A DNA stretch of 64,000 bases, from contig CAWJQP010000069.1 of assembly GCA_963844855.1 (NCBI GenBank), positions 62,001 to 126,000 of the forward strand, read 5' to 3'. The stretch's first letter is position 1. The number at the start of each line of letters is the position of its first letter. Positions 17,026-25,927 of this stretch are shown here, piece by piece. This DNA is from DASQDN01 sp963844855. Lineage in GTDB: Bacteria; Acidobacteriota; Terriglobia; Bryobacterales; Bryobacteraceae. The notes beneath the pieces were generated by a model. It made no database searches and was not told where the DNA came from. It was given only the letters and a program-made list of their open reading frames with translations. The position numbers and the translations under genes were made by a program.

Positions 17026-18243
17026 TTAGTTTACAGCAGCAACCCGCGCTGGTGGCAACCCCTCGATTGAGGTAACGCGGGTTCCCGACAGCGATACGCG
17101 AAAATCTCCGTCGTCGCCCGATCCTGTAAGTGAAGTGGACGTGTCGGTAGCGATTGTCATGCGCTTCCATTTGCCCTTGAGGATGCCGCGATACGCTTCG
17201 AACATTTTGCGCGCGTCATCAGCCGTTTCCCATTCGGACGCGTACAGCAACACCGGTCGCTTGTCTCGTTTGTTCTCGATTACGGCTGCCGAAGAGCCAC
17301 GCCAGTGCGACGCGATTGCCTTTGCCTCATCTTTCATTCCGTATTGTTCCATCAAAATGGCGTGATCGAATTCGCCTAACGTGCCGGAGGTCACCATTCG
17401 CCAGCCACGCTCTTCGGGTAACTTCGGAAGTGGCACATCTACCGGCCGGGTATTGGCAAAGTAGGCATCGGGGTGCAAGATCTGCTGCGAACTAATCGGC
17501 GGCTCTCGGAACACGCGCGCAAAACCTGCCTGTCCCTCTTTCTGCAAAACCATGTGATTGAATCGCAAACCTTCCGCATAGGGAAAGAGCAGCGAAGCGC
17601 GAATGTATAGCGGGGCTGCGGCCAAGACAGGATATTGGGTCGCCACGTCGGCATTGCGGTTCGCCATATCGAGGATTGCCGTCGGCAGGTCCTTCAAGGA
17701 ATGTCCGGCTTTTCTGGACGTACTTTCCATCATCAGCCACGTTGCCTGACCTTCCATCACGGCCATCCGGGCGAGCGAAGAATCGTCGCTCTTGCCTCGG
17801 CGGATGAACTTATTAAGATCGAATCGCTGATCCGCTAGCGCGTGGGCAAGCTCATGAAATACGACCATCGCCTGAGCGGCCGGGTCGCCGCCGTCGAGCA
17901 GAAACAGCTTTTTCTTTTTATAGTCGTAGAATGCCGCGGCCTGCTCGGTTAGAAGATCGATCATTGTGCGCGACAAATCGAAATCCTGAGGAACGAAACC
18001 AAGTTTCTTTAGTGCAATTTCTTCGGCCCGAATCTCTTCGGGCTTGATTTCTTCCTGAACCTTTTCTTCAAGATACCGCTTCAGCGCGGTCCGACCCATC
18101 GTATCGTGCTGGACCTTTTTAAGTGGTTTCCAGCCCGTAATTGCGGACAATTCGAGTACTGCCTCATCAATTCCGGCGTTTTGAATTTGAGCAGACGCAA
18201 GGCGGACGGTAAGGAGAAGCAGTAAAAAAGAGACAGCGCGCAT
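17026..18243 (-). CDS. Exported HExxH metallopeptidase-like protein
   Basis: 405-residue protein with signal peptide MRAVSFLLLLLTVRLASA. A gluzincin-type zinc site is present: HELAHALADQRFDL at about residue 135, with a downstream Glu in MEGQATWLMME. Residues around it (KKKKLFLLDGGDPAAQAMVV) give a peptidase-like fold context. The start at 18243 is chosen because it begins the signal peptide; upstream in-frame codons are not protein-like. The protein family is common in Acidobacteria but I cannot give a specific MEROPS family. Substrate unknown. Confidence 0.7.
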   Translation of the reverse strand: MRAVSFLLLLLTVRLASAQIQNAGIDEAVLELSAITGWKPLKKVQHDTMGRTALKRYLEEKVQEEIKPEEIRAEEIALKKLGFVPQDFDLSRTMIDLLTEQAAAFYDYKKKKLFLLDGGDPAAQAMVVFHELAHALADQRFDLNKFIRRGKSDDSSLARMAVMEGQATWLMMESTSRKAGHSLKDLPTAILDMANRNADVATQYPVLAAAPLYIRASLLFPYAEGLRFNHMVLQKEGQAGFARVFREPPISSQQILHPDAYFANTRPVDVPLPKLPEERGWRMVTSGTLGEFDHAILMEQYGMKDEAKAIASHWRGSSAAVIENKRDKRPVLLYASEWETADDARKMFEAYRGILKGKWKRMTIATDTSTSLTGSGDDGDFRVSLSGTRVTSIEGLPPARVAAVN

Positions 18244-18319
18244 TCGATCTTTCAGGATAGCGGCATTTCGAAGGACGCGCGTGGAACCAGCCACGTTGCC
18301 CTATACAATAGTGCGCAAC

Positions 18320-19630
18320 ATGAAGATATCCGACATCCGGCTTCACCCGATAGCCATTGCGGACGCCCCGCTGCGCAGCTCGTATGGTAGGCACGCGCCC
18401 TATGCCCTACGCACCATAGTCGAGTTGAAAACGACCGATGGCATAACCGGGATCGCGGAAACGTACGGCGGCGATGGTCCTCTGGCCGCGCTCGAAGCCG
18501 CGAAGAGCCGCATTCTGGGTATGGACCCCTTTCGTTTGATGGGCTTGTGGAGAGAATTCATCGCTGACTCGAAGGCAGTTTCGGCCGGGGATCGGAGCCA
18601 GACGTACCTGGTTCCCGGCGAAAATCCGCTCGATCAGCACACTCGGACATTTGCCGCTATCGAGGCTGCCTGTCTCGACATTATTGGCAAGGCCGTCGGG
18701 AAGCCGGTGTGTGATGTGGTTGGCGGCCGTGTTCGTGACCTTGTTCCGTTTTCAGCCTATCTCTTTTACAAGCACGCAGGCGGAGGCGGGCTTGGCGACG
18801 ATGCGCGCGCTGACGAATGGGGCGAATGCCTCGACCCGGAATCGATGGTCCGTCAGGCCAGGAAGATGGTGGATGAGTACGGCTTCAAAGAGATCAAACT
18901 GAAGGGCGGCGTGCTCGATCCGGACCAGGAGATCGCCACCATCAAGGCGCTTCGCCGGGAATTCGGTCCGGCATATCCTCTCCGAATCGATCCCAACTGC
19001 GCCTGGTCTGTCGAGACATCAGTCCATGTCGGCCGCGAGCTGAAGGACGAATTATCAAACGGCGGGTATCTCGAGGACCCGTGCGCCGGTCTCGAAGGCA
19101 TGGCTGAAGTCAGGCGCATTTTACGAAACGAAGCCATTGATATGCCAAACGCCAGCAACGTCGCCGTCACGCATTTCGGCCATGTTGTTGAAGCTGCTCG
19201 CCTGGACGCAGTTCAAGTCGTTTTGTCCGACCCGCATTACTGGGGCGGTATCCGGGCTTTGCTCCGCCTCTCGGACCTGTGCGAAACGCTCGGACTCGGC
19301 GTTTCGATGCATTCGAATAATCACCTGGGCGTTAGCCTGATGACGATGGCCCACGCGGCGGCTGCGGCCCCACACGTTTTGTACGCCTGCGATACGCACT
19401 ACCCCTGGCAAACCGAACAAGACGAAGTGGTTGTTGGCGGTCGGGTTCGTTTTGAAAACGGCAGTGTGCGGATTCCGGACAAACCCGGATTGGGCGTCGA
19501 ACTCGATTATGATCAACTCGAACGGCTGAAAGAACGATATAAAACGCTGCCTTTCCGCAAACGGGATGACGAAGCGGAAATGCGTCAACACGTCGATCCA
19601 AACTGGAAGCGCGTTCTGCCCCGATGGTGA
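18320..19630 (+). CDS. Enolase-superfamily sugar-acid dehydratase (glucarate dehydratase-like)
   Basis: 436-residue member of the mandelate racemase/enolase superfamily. Visible catalytic elements are the K-x-K acid/base pair (FKEIKLKGG), metal ligands in LRIDPNCAWSVE and the following YLEDPC, and the His-Asp-type region SMHSNNHLGVS. The pattern and length fit the glucarate dehydratase branch, which dehydrates hexarates. The ATG at 18320 begins the typical MKISDIRLHPIAIADAPL N-terminus. It diverges from the metallopeptidase; no sugar-acid transporter is adjacent. Confidence 0.83.
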   Translation: MKISDIRLHPIAIADAPLRSSYGRHAPYALRTIVELKTTDGITGIAETYGGDGPLAALEAAKSRILGMDPFRLMGLWREFIADSKAVSAGDRSQTYLVPGENPLDQHTRTFAAIEAACLDIIGKAVGKPVCDVVGGRVRDLVPFSAYLFYKHAGGGGLGDDARADEWGECLDPESMVRQARKMVDEYGFKEIKLKGGVLDPDQEIATIKALRREFGPAYPLRIDPNCAWSVETSVHVGRELKDELSNGGYLEDPCAGLEGMAEVRRILRNEAIDMPNASNVAVTHFGHVVEAARLDAVQVVLSDPHYWGGIRALLRLSDLCETLGLGVSMHSNNHLGVSLMTMAHAAAAAPHVLYACDTHYPWQTEQDEVVVGGRVRFENGSVRIPDKPGLGVELDYDQLERLKERYKTLPFRKRDDEAEMRQHVDPNWKRVLPRW

Positions 19631-19635
19631 TCTGG

Positions 19636-19751
19636 AGAGCCCGGGTGGAGTGGTAGGGACGCTCTCTTCGAGGAGCGGGATGGATTTCAGTGAGGATGTT
19701 AGGTATGGAAGTACTACAAGGTGGGACGAGTAGTGGGACCGGGCTCTCTTT
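19636..19751. repeat. Inverted repeat in the gap before padR
   Basis: The 247-bp gap holds GAGAGCCCGG near 19636 and its complement CCGGGCTCTC near 19741, about 95 bp apart. There is no open frame of note between them. It could be a remnant of a small element or a large stem; no terminal duplication was seen. Confidence 0.3.
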
Positions 19752-19877
19752 GATTCCCGATTCCACTCTATCCTGCGTGTTTCTCCGTCCATGCCGTTTA
19801 TGTGCATCGCGAGTTGAAAATAAAAGAGATAAAAGTTTTCAACGACGGTGAAGACGTATCGACACTCTATAGGAGTG

Positions 19878-20210
19878 ATGGCAAAACAGAGCCAGAATCT
19901 ACTGCAAGGAACGCTCGACCTGCTTATCTTTCGAGCGCTCGTTTCCGGGGAAAAGCACGGCCTCGCGATCTCACGCAGAATTGAGCAGATGACGAACGGG
20001 ACTTTCCAAGTCAAGCCCGGTTCGTTATTTCCGGCGCTGCAAAGGTTGGAGAAGTCCGGGTGGCTCGTGTCGGAATGGGGAACGTCTGAAACCAATCGTC
20101 GCGCGAAGTATTACAAGCTGACGAAATCGGGCGAGGGACAACTGAAAGCCGAGACCGACGAGTGGCAGAGAATCGTGCAGGCCATGGCGAACGCGCTTCG
20201 CACCGCCTAA
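19878..20210 (+). CDS. PadR family transcriptional regulator
   Basis: 110-residue winged-helix protein. It contains LLQGTLDLLIFRALVSGEKHG, the conserved VKPGSLFPALQRLEKSGWL and a wing ending RRAKYYKLTKSGE. The ATG at 19878 is preferred because AGGAG lies 6 bases before it and the family N-terminus begins there. In this phylum such genes usually sit next to ABC permeases; here the neighbours are a dehydratase and ftsY, so its target is unclear. Confidence 0.9.
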   Translation: MAKQSQNLLQGTLDLLIFRALVSGEKHGLAISRRIEQMTNGTFQVKPGSLFPALQRLEKSGWLVSEWGTSETNRRAKYYKLTKSGEGQLKAETDEWQRIVQAMANALRTA

Positions 20211-20244
20211 GCATTTGATGCGACCAAGCTAGAATCGATACAGC

Positions 20245-21195
20245 GTGGCCATTCAAACTCTCTTCGGTTCAGTCCCTCAGGAACCGACGCTGCTCGACCG
20301 CCTCAAGGCAGGCGTCGAGAAAACGCGTGCCGGTCTTGTCGACCGTATTGAAGACGCAATCTCGGGGCGTAAAGAAATCAATGCCGATCTTCTTGATGAG
20401 CTCGAATATGCGCTCATCACGGCCGACATCGGCGTAAAGACCGCAACGGAAATCCTCGATCAGATCCGTTTGCGTGTGGATCGGAAGCTGATCGACGATG
20501 TAGGAGAACTGAAGAATCTCATCAGGCAGAGTTTGCTTGAAATTCTGCAAGCAAACGATCGGCCTGTTCCTCGCGTGGCCGCGCCGCCAGCGGTGGTCAT
20601 GGTCGTCGGAGTCAACGGAGCAGGGAAGACAACGACAATCGGCAAACTGGCTCGCCGTTATCAGGACGAAGGTCGCACAGTTCTCCTGGCGGCCGCCGAC
20701 ACCTTCCGCGCCGCGGCAATCGAGCAACTCGAAGTGTGGGGAACGCGTACCGGTGTGGACGTAATCCGACAGCAGCAGGGCTCGGATCCCAGTTCAGTCG
20801 TCTACACAGCCGTCGATGCCGCTCGCGCGCGCAAAGTCGATTACGTCATCGTCGACACGGCCGGGCGCCTTCATACGAAGGAAAACCTCATGGCGGAGCT
20901 CGAGAAGATGCGCCGGACGGTCAAGAAACTCATTCCCGAGGCGCCTCATGAAGTCCTACTCGTCCTCGACGCGACGACAGGTCAAAACGGGCTGGAGCAA
21001 GCTCGTCGATTCACCGAGACGAGTGGAGTTACCGGTATCGTTCTGACGAAATTAGACGGCACTGCAAAGGGTGGTGTCGTGGTTGCGATCAGCCGCGAAC
21101 TCGGTTTGCCGATTCGTTATGTGGGGGTCGGCGAGAAGGTGGACGACCTTTTGCCGTTCGACCCCGAGAGCTTCATCAACTCGCTCTTCCAGTGA
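20245..21195 (+). CDS. ftsY: Signal recognition particle receptor FtsY
   Basis: 316-residue SRP-GTPase that docks ribosome-SRP complexes at the inner membrane. It consists of the N domain (LLDRLKAGVEKTRAGLVDRI) and G domain, with P-loop VNGAGKTTTIGKLA, DTAGR, and TKLDGTAKGG followed by the guanine-recognition GLPIRYVGVGEKVDDL. The acidic A-domain of E. coli FtsY is absent, as in many phyla. The start is GTG at 20245. Its stop overlaps ribD (GTGA). Confidence 0.96.
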   Translation: MAIQTLFGSVPQEPTLLDRLKAGVEKTRAGLVDRIEDAISGRKEINADLLDELEYALITADIGVKTATEILDQIRLRVDRKLIDDVGELKNLIRQSLLEILQANDRPVPRVAAPPAVVMVVGVNGAGKTTTIGKLARRYQDEGRTVLLAAADTFRAAAIEQLEVWGTRTGVDVIRQQQGSDPSSVVYTAVDAARARKVDYVIVDTAGRLHTKENLMAELEKMRRTVKKLIPEAPHEVLLVLDATTGQNGLEQARRFTETSGVTGIVLTKLDGTAKGGVVVAISRELGLPIRYVGVGEKVDDLLPFDPESFINSLFQ

Positions 21196-22286
21196 TCAAT
21201 CCGTTCATGGCTGAAGCGTTGGCGGAAGCCGCAAAGGGTCTCGGCCAAACGAGCCCCAATCCAGCGGTGGGCGCGGTTATCGTGCGCGATGGCGAGGTGA
21301 TCGGACGGGGTCATCACACTTGGCAGGGTATCCACCACGCCGAGATCGAGGCACTCAAGAATGCCGGTGACGCAAGGGGCGCCACGATGTATCTGACGCT
21401 CGAACCTTGCAGCCACACTGGCCGGACCGGTCCGTGTGCTGAGGCGCTGATTGAGGCCGGCGTCGCGCGCGTGGTCGCCGCGATGGGAGATCCCAACCCG
21501 CTCGTCGCTGGGCAGGGATTCGAAAAACTCCGGAATGCTGGTATAACAGTCGAGATTGACATGGATGCGACGTCAGCCGCCGAAAAGTTGAATCCTTCCT
21601 TCGCGCACTTCATGCGAACGGGCTTGCCACTGGTGACTCTGAAGGCAGCGCTAACGCTCGATGGAAAGATCGCCGCGCCGGAGGATAACAGCGGCTGGAT
21701 TACGAGTGAGAAAGCGCGGTCCCACGTCCAGACGCTGCGGCATCAGTCAGACGCGATTCTGACAGGAATAGGAACCGTGCTGGCGGATGACTGCCTGCTT
21801 ACCGATCGGAGCGGCAACCCTAGAAGCCGGCCGTTGTTGCGTATTGTCGTCGATTCGCAACTTCGCATACCCCTCGAATCACAGATGGTGACGTCGGCCG
21901 CAAACGATCTCGCTATCGTGACAACATCGGCAGCTCCGGACGAGCGCAAGCGAGCGTTGGAGAGTCGTGGAATACAGGTTGTGACGTTCGACGGACCTGG
22001 CGGCCGCACCGATTTTCGATCCATACCGAAATGGCTCGCCGAGCAGAAATACCAATCGCTGATGGTTGAGGCCGGGAGCAAAGTCAACTGGACTGCGCTT
22101 GAATCAGGAATCGTCGATCGAATTTACTTCTACTACGCTCCGAAGATTCTTGGAGGTTTGCTATCGCTGCCGGTGGCCGGCGGCGCGGGCAGGCAGCGTC
22201 GCGTCGATGCGATGGTCTTTCGCAACGTTGACGTCCACAAGATCGCGCCCGATGAGTTTGCTGTCGAAGCGTGGCTCATCAAGTAG
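21192..22286 (+). CDS. ribD: Bifunctional riboflavin deaminase/reductase RibD
   Basis: 364-residue enzyme for the second and third steps of riboflavin synthesis. The N-terminal deaminase has zinc motifs HHAEIEAL and LEPCSHTGRTGPCAEAL. The C-terminal reductase begins at about residue 145 (LVTLKAALTLDGKIAAPEDNSG) and includes SDAILTGIGTVLADDCLLTDR. The start is GTG at 21192, overlapping the ftsY stop, so translation is coupled to an unrelated gene. No other rib gene is in the window. Confidence 0.95.
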   Translation: MINPFMAEALAEAAKGLGQTSPNPAVGAVIVRDGEVIGRGHHTWQGIHHAEIEALKNAGDARGATMYLTLEPCSHTGRTGPCAEALIEAGVARVVAAMGDPNPLVAGQGFEKLRNAGITVEIDMDATSAAEKLNPSFAHFMRTGLPLVTLKAALTLDGKIAAPEDNSGWITSEKARSHVQTLRHQSDAILTGIGTVLADDCLLTDRSGNPRSRPLLRIVVDSQLRIPLESQMVTSAANDLAIVTTSAAPDERKRALESRGIQVVTFDGPGGRTDFRSIPKWLAEQKYQSLMVEAGSKVNWTALESGIVDRIYFYYAPKILGGLLSLPVAGGAGRQRRVDAMVFRNVDVHKIAPDEFAVEAWLIK

Positions 22287-22293
22287 CGAGGAA

Positions 22294-23010
22294 CTAACCC
22301 AGCGGTGTTCCCATCGCGGCATCCAGACGGTTGCGAAATGCGCGACTGACACGCAGTTTTCGCCCTGACTTCAATACCACTAAGGCATCGCGACTCGGTA
22401 GCGGCCGGATCTCGGAAATCTGATCCAGCGCGACCGCCACCGATTTGTGAATTTGTAGAATACGCCGGCGCCCCAGTCGCGATAGAACTGACGCCAAGGT
22501 TTCTCGAATCACCAATTGGCCAGACATCACTTGAAGACAACAGTAGTTGCCAGCGGCCTCAATCGTTTCGATCTCCTTCACATCGACAACGCGAACCGCT
22601 CCGTCTACTCGCAGAGCAATCTTCTCAGGCGTGCTGTAGCCTCTCGTGCCTGAACTTAGCTTTTGCCGAACGCGTTTGATTGACAACGCGAGCCGGTCAG
22701 GCGCCACAGGCTTGAGCAAATAGTCGATAGCTTCCTCTCCAAATGCTCGGGCGGCATGCTCGCTGTACGCGGTCACAAAGACGATCGCGGGCAATTGATC
22801 CGCGTCAACTTTCTGGAATATGTCGAAGCCGTCACTACCACGCATTTGGATGTCGAGAAAGACGAGATCGGGTCGATGTTCGCGAATGGAGATGACAGCT
22901 TCGCCGACCGACCCCGATTCGCCGACCACTTCCACATCGGGAAAGCCGCGTAGCAGCGCTCGCAGACCGCGACGCGCCGGCGGTTCGTCATCCACAATCA
23001 GCGCGCGCAT
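22294..23010 (-). CDS. LytTR-type response regulator
   Basis: 238-residue regulator with a receiver domain (RALIVDDEPPARRGLRALL; phospho-acceptor Asp in DLVFLDIQMRGSDGF) and a C-terminal LytTR DNA-binding domain from about residue 135 (ALRVDGAVRVVDVKEIETIE, then ILQIHKSVAVALDQISEIRP). It overlaps the end of the histidine kinase gene by 13 bases and forms a two-component system with it. It converges on ribD. Targets are unknown; the kinase promoter region contains short inverted repeats. Confidence 0.92.
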   Translation of the reverse strand: MRALIVDDEPPARRGLRALLRGFPDVEVVGESGSVGEAVISIREHRPDLVFLDIQMRGSDGFDIFQKVDADQLPAIVFVTAYSEHAARAFGEEAIDYLLKPVAPDRLALSIKRVRQKLSSGTRGYSTPEKIALRVDGAVRVVDVKEIETIEAAGNYCCLQVMSGQLVIRETLASVLSRLGRRRILQIHKSVAVALDQISEIRPLPSRDALVVLKSGRKLRVSRAFRNRLDAAMGTPLG

Positions 23011-24059
23011 ATCGACTCCTCCGGTATGCGCAACCTGGCCGTTGTACCGCCTTCTCGATTGGCGCAGAGGCGCAGTGATGCTTTGCCTCCGTACTGGGTA
23101 TTCAGCCTTTCCTCCACATTGGAAAGGCCCACGCCGTAGATCGGCTCGGCGCCATGGATCCCTGAGCCATCGTCAATCACCGCGAGTTCCAAATTCCCAT
23201 TTACCTGGCGACCAGTCACACGAATGGTCCCGCCACGATCGCTTCTATCCAACCCGTGCCGGATCGCATTCTCCACCAGCGGTTGCAGGATCAAGTGCGG
23301 TACCCTGCAGTCGAGCACGTTCGCATCGATATCCAAAACATACTTCAATCGATCGGAGAAGCGAACAGTTTCGATGCCGAGGTAGTGTTCGACGAACTGT
23401 GCTTCCTCCCTAAGCGTGCATTCTTCGTTTACTCCGTCGAGGGTTACGCGGAGAAAGCTGCTTAATCGAACGATCATTGCGTGCGCCGACTCGTTATCGC
23501 GCTCGAGGACCAGAGCCGCAATCGTGTTCAATGAGTTGAAAAGAAAATGAGGATTGAGTTGATAGCGCAGCGCTTTCAGCTCAGCCTGCCGAGCCATCGC
23601 CTCGCTTCGAAGCAGACGCTCCCGCGCTTCCTGCGAAGCGAGGAACTGGCGACATGCGAGGTACAACGTGGCCCAGGTGAACAACGCTAACGCATGGGTG
23701 ACGGAGTAGTCAAAAAGGCGCAGAACCGGGACGGCGAATGGCGAGGTTCCTTGCTCCGTGAGTAGAATAGACGACCAAAGGACCGACCACACTATCCCGA
23801 GCGCGTAGCAAACCACTGGCACGAGTACTACCGCTCTTGACAGCTCGCCATCGCGGGTTTGGATTCGCGCGCAGAAGCTACGCAATGCCAGGCTTACGAC
23901 CAAGCCGAGAACGGCGTTTAATCCTTTGTTTAGCAACGCGGCGGAAAGCGGAATGTAGGGCAGTGTTGCCGCTAGCATGACCGCGCCATATACAAGCCAT
24001 CCAACACACTGGGCAAGCCAAAACAACCTGCTCCTATTCGCCTTGTCGAGTCCTCGCAC
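22998..24059 (-). CDS. LytS/YehU-type sensor histidine kinase
   Basis: 353-residue membrane kinase. Residues 1-165 hold about five hydrophobic helices without a recognisable ligand domain. The His_kinase domain has the phospho-acceptor in LRYQLNPHFLFNSLNTIAAL. The ATPase N-box is QPLVENAIRHGLD and the G-boxes DDGSGI and GVGLSNVEERL are present. It precedes and overlaps the LytTR regulator gene. The signal is unknown. Confidence 0.92.
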   Translation of the reverse strand: MRGLDKANRSRLFWLAQCVGWLVYGAVMLAATLPYIPLSAALLNKGLNAVLGLVVSLALRSFCARIQTRDGELSRAVVLVPVVCYALGIVWSVLWSSILLTEQGTSPFAVPVLRLFDYSVTHALALFTWATLYLACRQFLASQEARERLLRSEAMARQAELKALRYQLNPHFLFNSLNTIAALVLERDNESAHAMIVRLSSFLRVTLDGVNEECTLREEAQFVEHYLGIETVRFSDRLKYVLDIDANVLDCRVPHLILQPLVENAIRHGLDRSDRGGTIRVTGRQVNGNLELAVIDDGSGIHGAEPIYGVGLSNVEERLNTQYGGKASLRLCANREGGTTARLRIPEESICAR

Positions 24060-24104
24060 GCTCTGAGTGTAAGACGAAAATTCGCTCGTAAGAGATCGCT
24101 GTGG

Positions 24105-24190
24105 AACGTGTTGTCACGTTGAACGCACGGGTTGCCACCGCAGAGGTTAACAGCGCTGGATTCACGGGGCATTAGCGCCCACAATGGGCG
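24105..24190. repeat. Two short inverted repeats in the kinase/amidohydrolase gap
   Basis: AACGTG-TTGT-CACGTT (24105-24120) and CGCCCA-CAA-TGGGCG (24176-24190) lie in the divergent gap. They are possible operator or stem sequences; neither has a U-run. Confidence 0.3.
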
Positions 24191-24217
24191 TTACTTATGA
24201 TTTCTGACTCGATAGTG

Positions 24218-25562
24218 ATGCGCATAGTGCTGGTCGCGTCGATTCTCGGCGCGCCGTTATACGCAGCCTGCGCGATGCCGCGCTGCTAATAGCCCGAGCG
24301 GGTGTCTGGACCATTGCAGGCACACTTGCTAACATGATGTTCTCGTCAGCGGAGGACGAATCGTGGCAATCGAGCCAGCCGGTAGGATCCGCCGTCCGCC
24401 CGGCACGGAGGTCATTGAGGCGCGCGGAAACACGCTCCTACCCGGACTTATCGATGGCCATGCGCACTTGTTGTCGACAGGTGGGCCATGGCCAGTGGAT
24501 TTCGAGAAGGATACGCGCAAGAACGTTTTTCCGATCACCGCCCGGCAGACTCTGCGTTCGGGAGTAACCAGCTCGCGCATACATCTGTTTGACCGCGTCG
24601 AAGGACCTGCTCTGAAGAAATTGTCGCTGGATGACTGTTTCCCCTCGCCTCGATTGCAGATTGGCGGACCGGGACTCACGGCCGGGGCTCCGGATATGAA
24701 TGGCCGCCAGTTCACCGGCTATAGGGATCTGGATGACGCAAAGCAGAAGCTAGCCTTGACGAGCCAGTCGGGCGCAGATTGGGTCGCTCTGCATTCGCTC
24801 GATCGCTTTCAACCTGACGAACTGCGGGCCATTGTCGTAGAAGCCAGACGCCTGGGACTGCGGATCATTGCGGCCGGAGATAGCATACGCGCCATCGACG
24901 CAGCGCTCGAGATTCGGGTGGATAGTTTGGAATATCTAGCGCGTGATGAGGACGGTAGCTACTCGAAGGCACAGCTTGACCGAATGAAAAGCCAAGGCAT
25001 CATCGCCATTCCTCCGATCGGCTATTTACACCGCCACGCAGCCTACATTCAGGATGAAGCGCTTTGGACGAATCCGTTGCTGACGCTTTTCATGCCCGCC
25101 GACGTTGCGGCCTTCATGATGGAACGGAACAGGTTTCGCGAGAACCTCGGCAGGTCGAGACAAGATTTGTCTGTCCCGGTTGCGCGTTTCCAGCAGCTTC
25201 GTGGTGCAGGTGTCGCAATTGCCGCCGGGACCGACTCGGGATCACCTGGGAACTTTCAGGTGGATGCGATCTGGTGGGAGCTCGAAACGTATCGGAAACT
25301 AGGCGCAGCGCCAAACGAGGCAGTCGCGGCCGCTACCTCTATGGGCTCGAAACTTCTCCGGGATCAAGATGTCGGCGCAATCCGCGTTGGCGCGCGCGGA
25401 GACCTCGTTTTGTACAGAGGCGACATCAACAGCGGCAGCTTCGATGTGAAACGTGTGCTCGTGGTTGCGAAAGGCGGCAAACTGTTTGTAAAAGATGGAC
25501 GTTGGGTTGGTCCAGAGGGAGTTTCCCTCTCATACCTTGCTCTTCGACCTATCGTGCGCTAG
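24218..25562 (+). CDS. Amidohydrolase family protein, frameshifted at its 5' end
   Basis: The long intact frame (GTG at 24363, 399 codons) encodes an imidazolonepropionase-like metal-dependent amidohydrolase: the HxH site in PGLIDGHAHLL, and the late metal/catalytic Asp in AAGTDSGSPGNF. It lacks the usual N-terminal strand. Upstream, the missing part is readable in two other frames: a signal peptide from ATG 24218 (MRIVLVASILGAPLYA), then LRDAALLIARAGVWT, then DVLVSGGRIVAIEPAG. Frame changes lie near 24267 and 24334, each equivalent to one missing base. Correcting them gives an exported amidohydrolase of about 447 residues. Substrate not inferable. Confidence 0.75.
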
Positions 25563-25588
25563 TCTAATGGTAGAAGGTTGAGGCATCG

Positions 25589-25927
25589 ATGTCGTCTTCA
25601 CGTTTTCCTATTCCGCAAGGCACGCTCGATATGTTGATTCTGCAGATTCTGTCGCTCGAAACGGCGCATGGATACGGAATCGCCCAGAGACTCGAGCAAA
25701 TTTCGAGATCCGTCGTTCAGGTCAACCAGGGATCGCTTTATCCCGCTCTACACAGACTCGAACAGAAGGGTTGGTTGCAGGCAGAGTGGAAGCAATCGGA
25801 AACAGGGCGCGAAGCCAAGTTCTATTTGCTGACGCGCTCCGGGCGAAAACAGCTTGCCCTCGAGAAAGATAGTTGGTCTCGTCTTACCGGAGCAGTCCAG
25901 CTTATTTTTGACGAGGGCTCCCGGTGA
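25589..25927 (+). CDS. PadR family transcriptional regulator
   Basis: 112-residue winged-helix regulator with FPIPQGTLDMLILQILSLE, the motif VNQGSLYPALHRLEQKGWL and REAKFYLLTRSGRKQL. Its stop overlaps the start of the ADOP permease gene (coordinates 25924-25927), the standard arrangement in Acidobacteria, where the regulator controls the permease. Confidence 0.92.
   Translation: MSSSRFPIPQGTLDMLILQILSLETAHGYGIAQRLEQISRSVVQVNQGSLYPALHRLEQKGWLQAEWKQSETGREAKFYLLTRSGRKQLALEKDSWSRLTGAVQLIFDEGSR

Noticed and set aside
19636..19751. tRNA-like or mobile-element structure
   Set aside because: The arms are only 10 bp, there is no cloverleaf, no CCA region, no terminal duplication and no transposase.
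19121..20095. 324-codon minus-strand open frame
   Set aside because: It spans the antisense of the dehydratase gene and the padR gap; no motif and no start signal.
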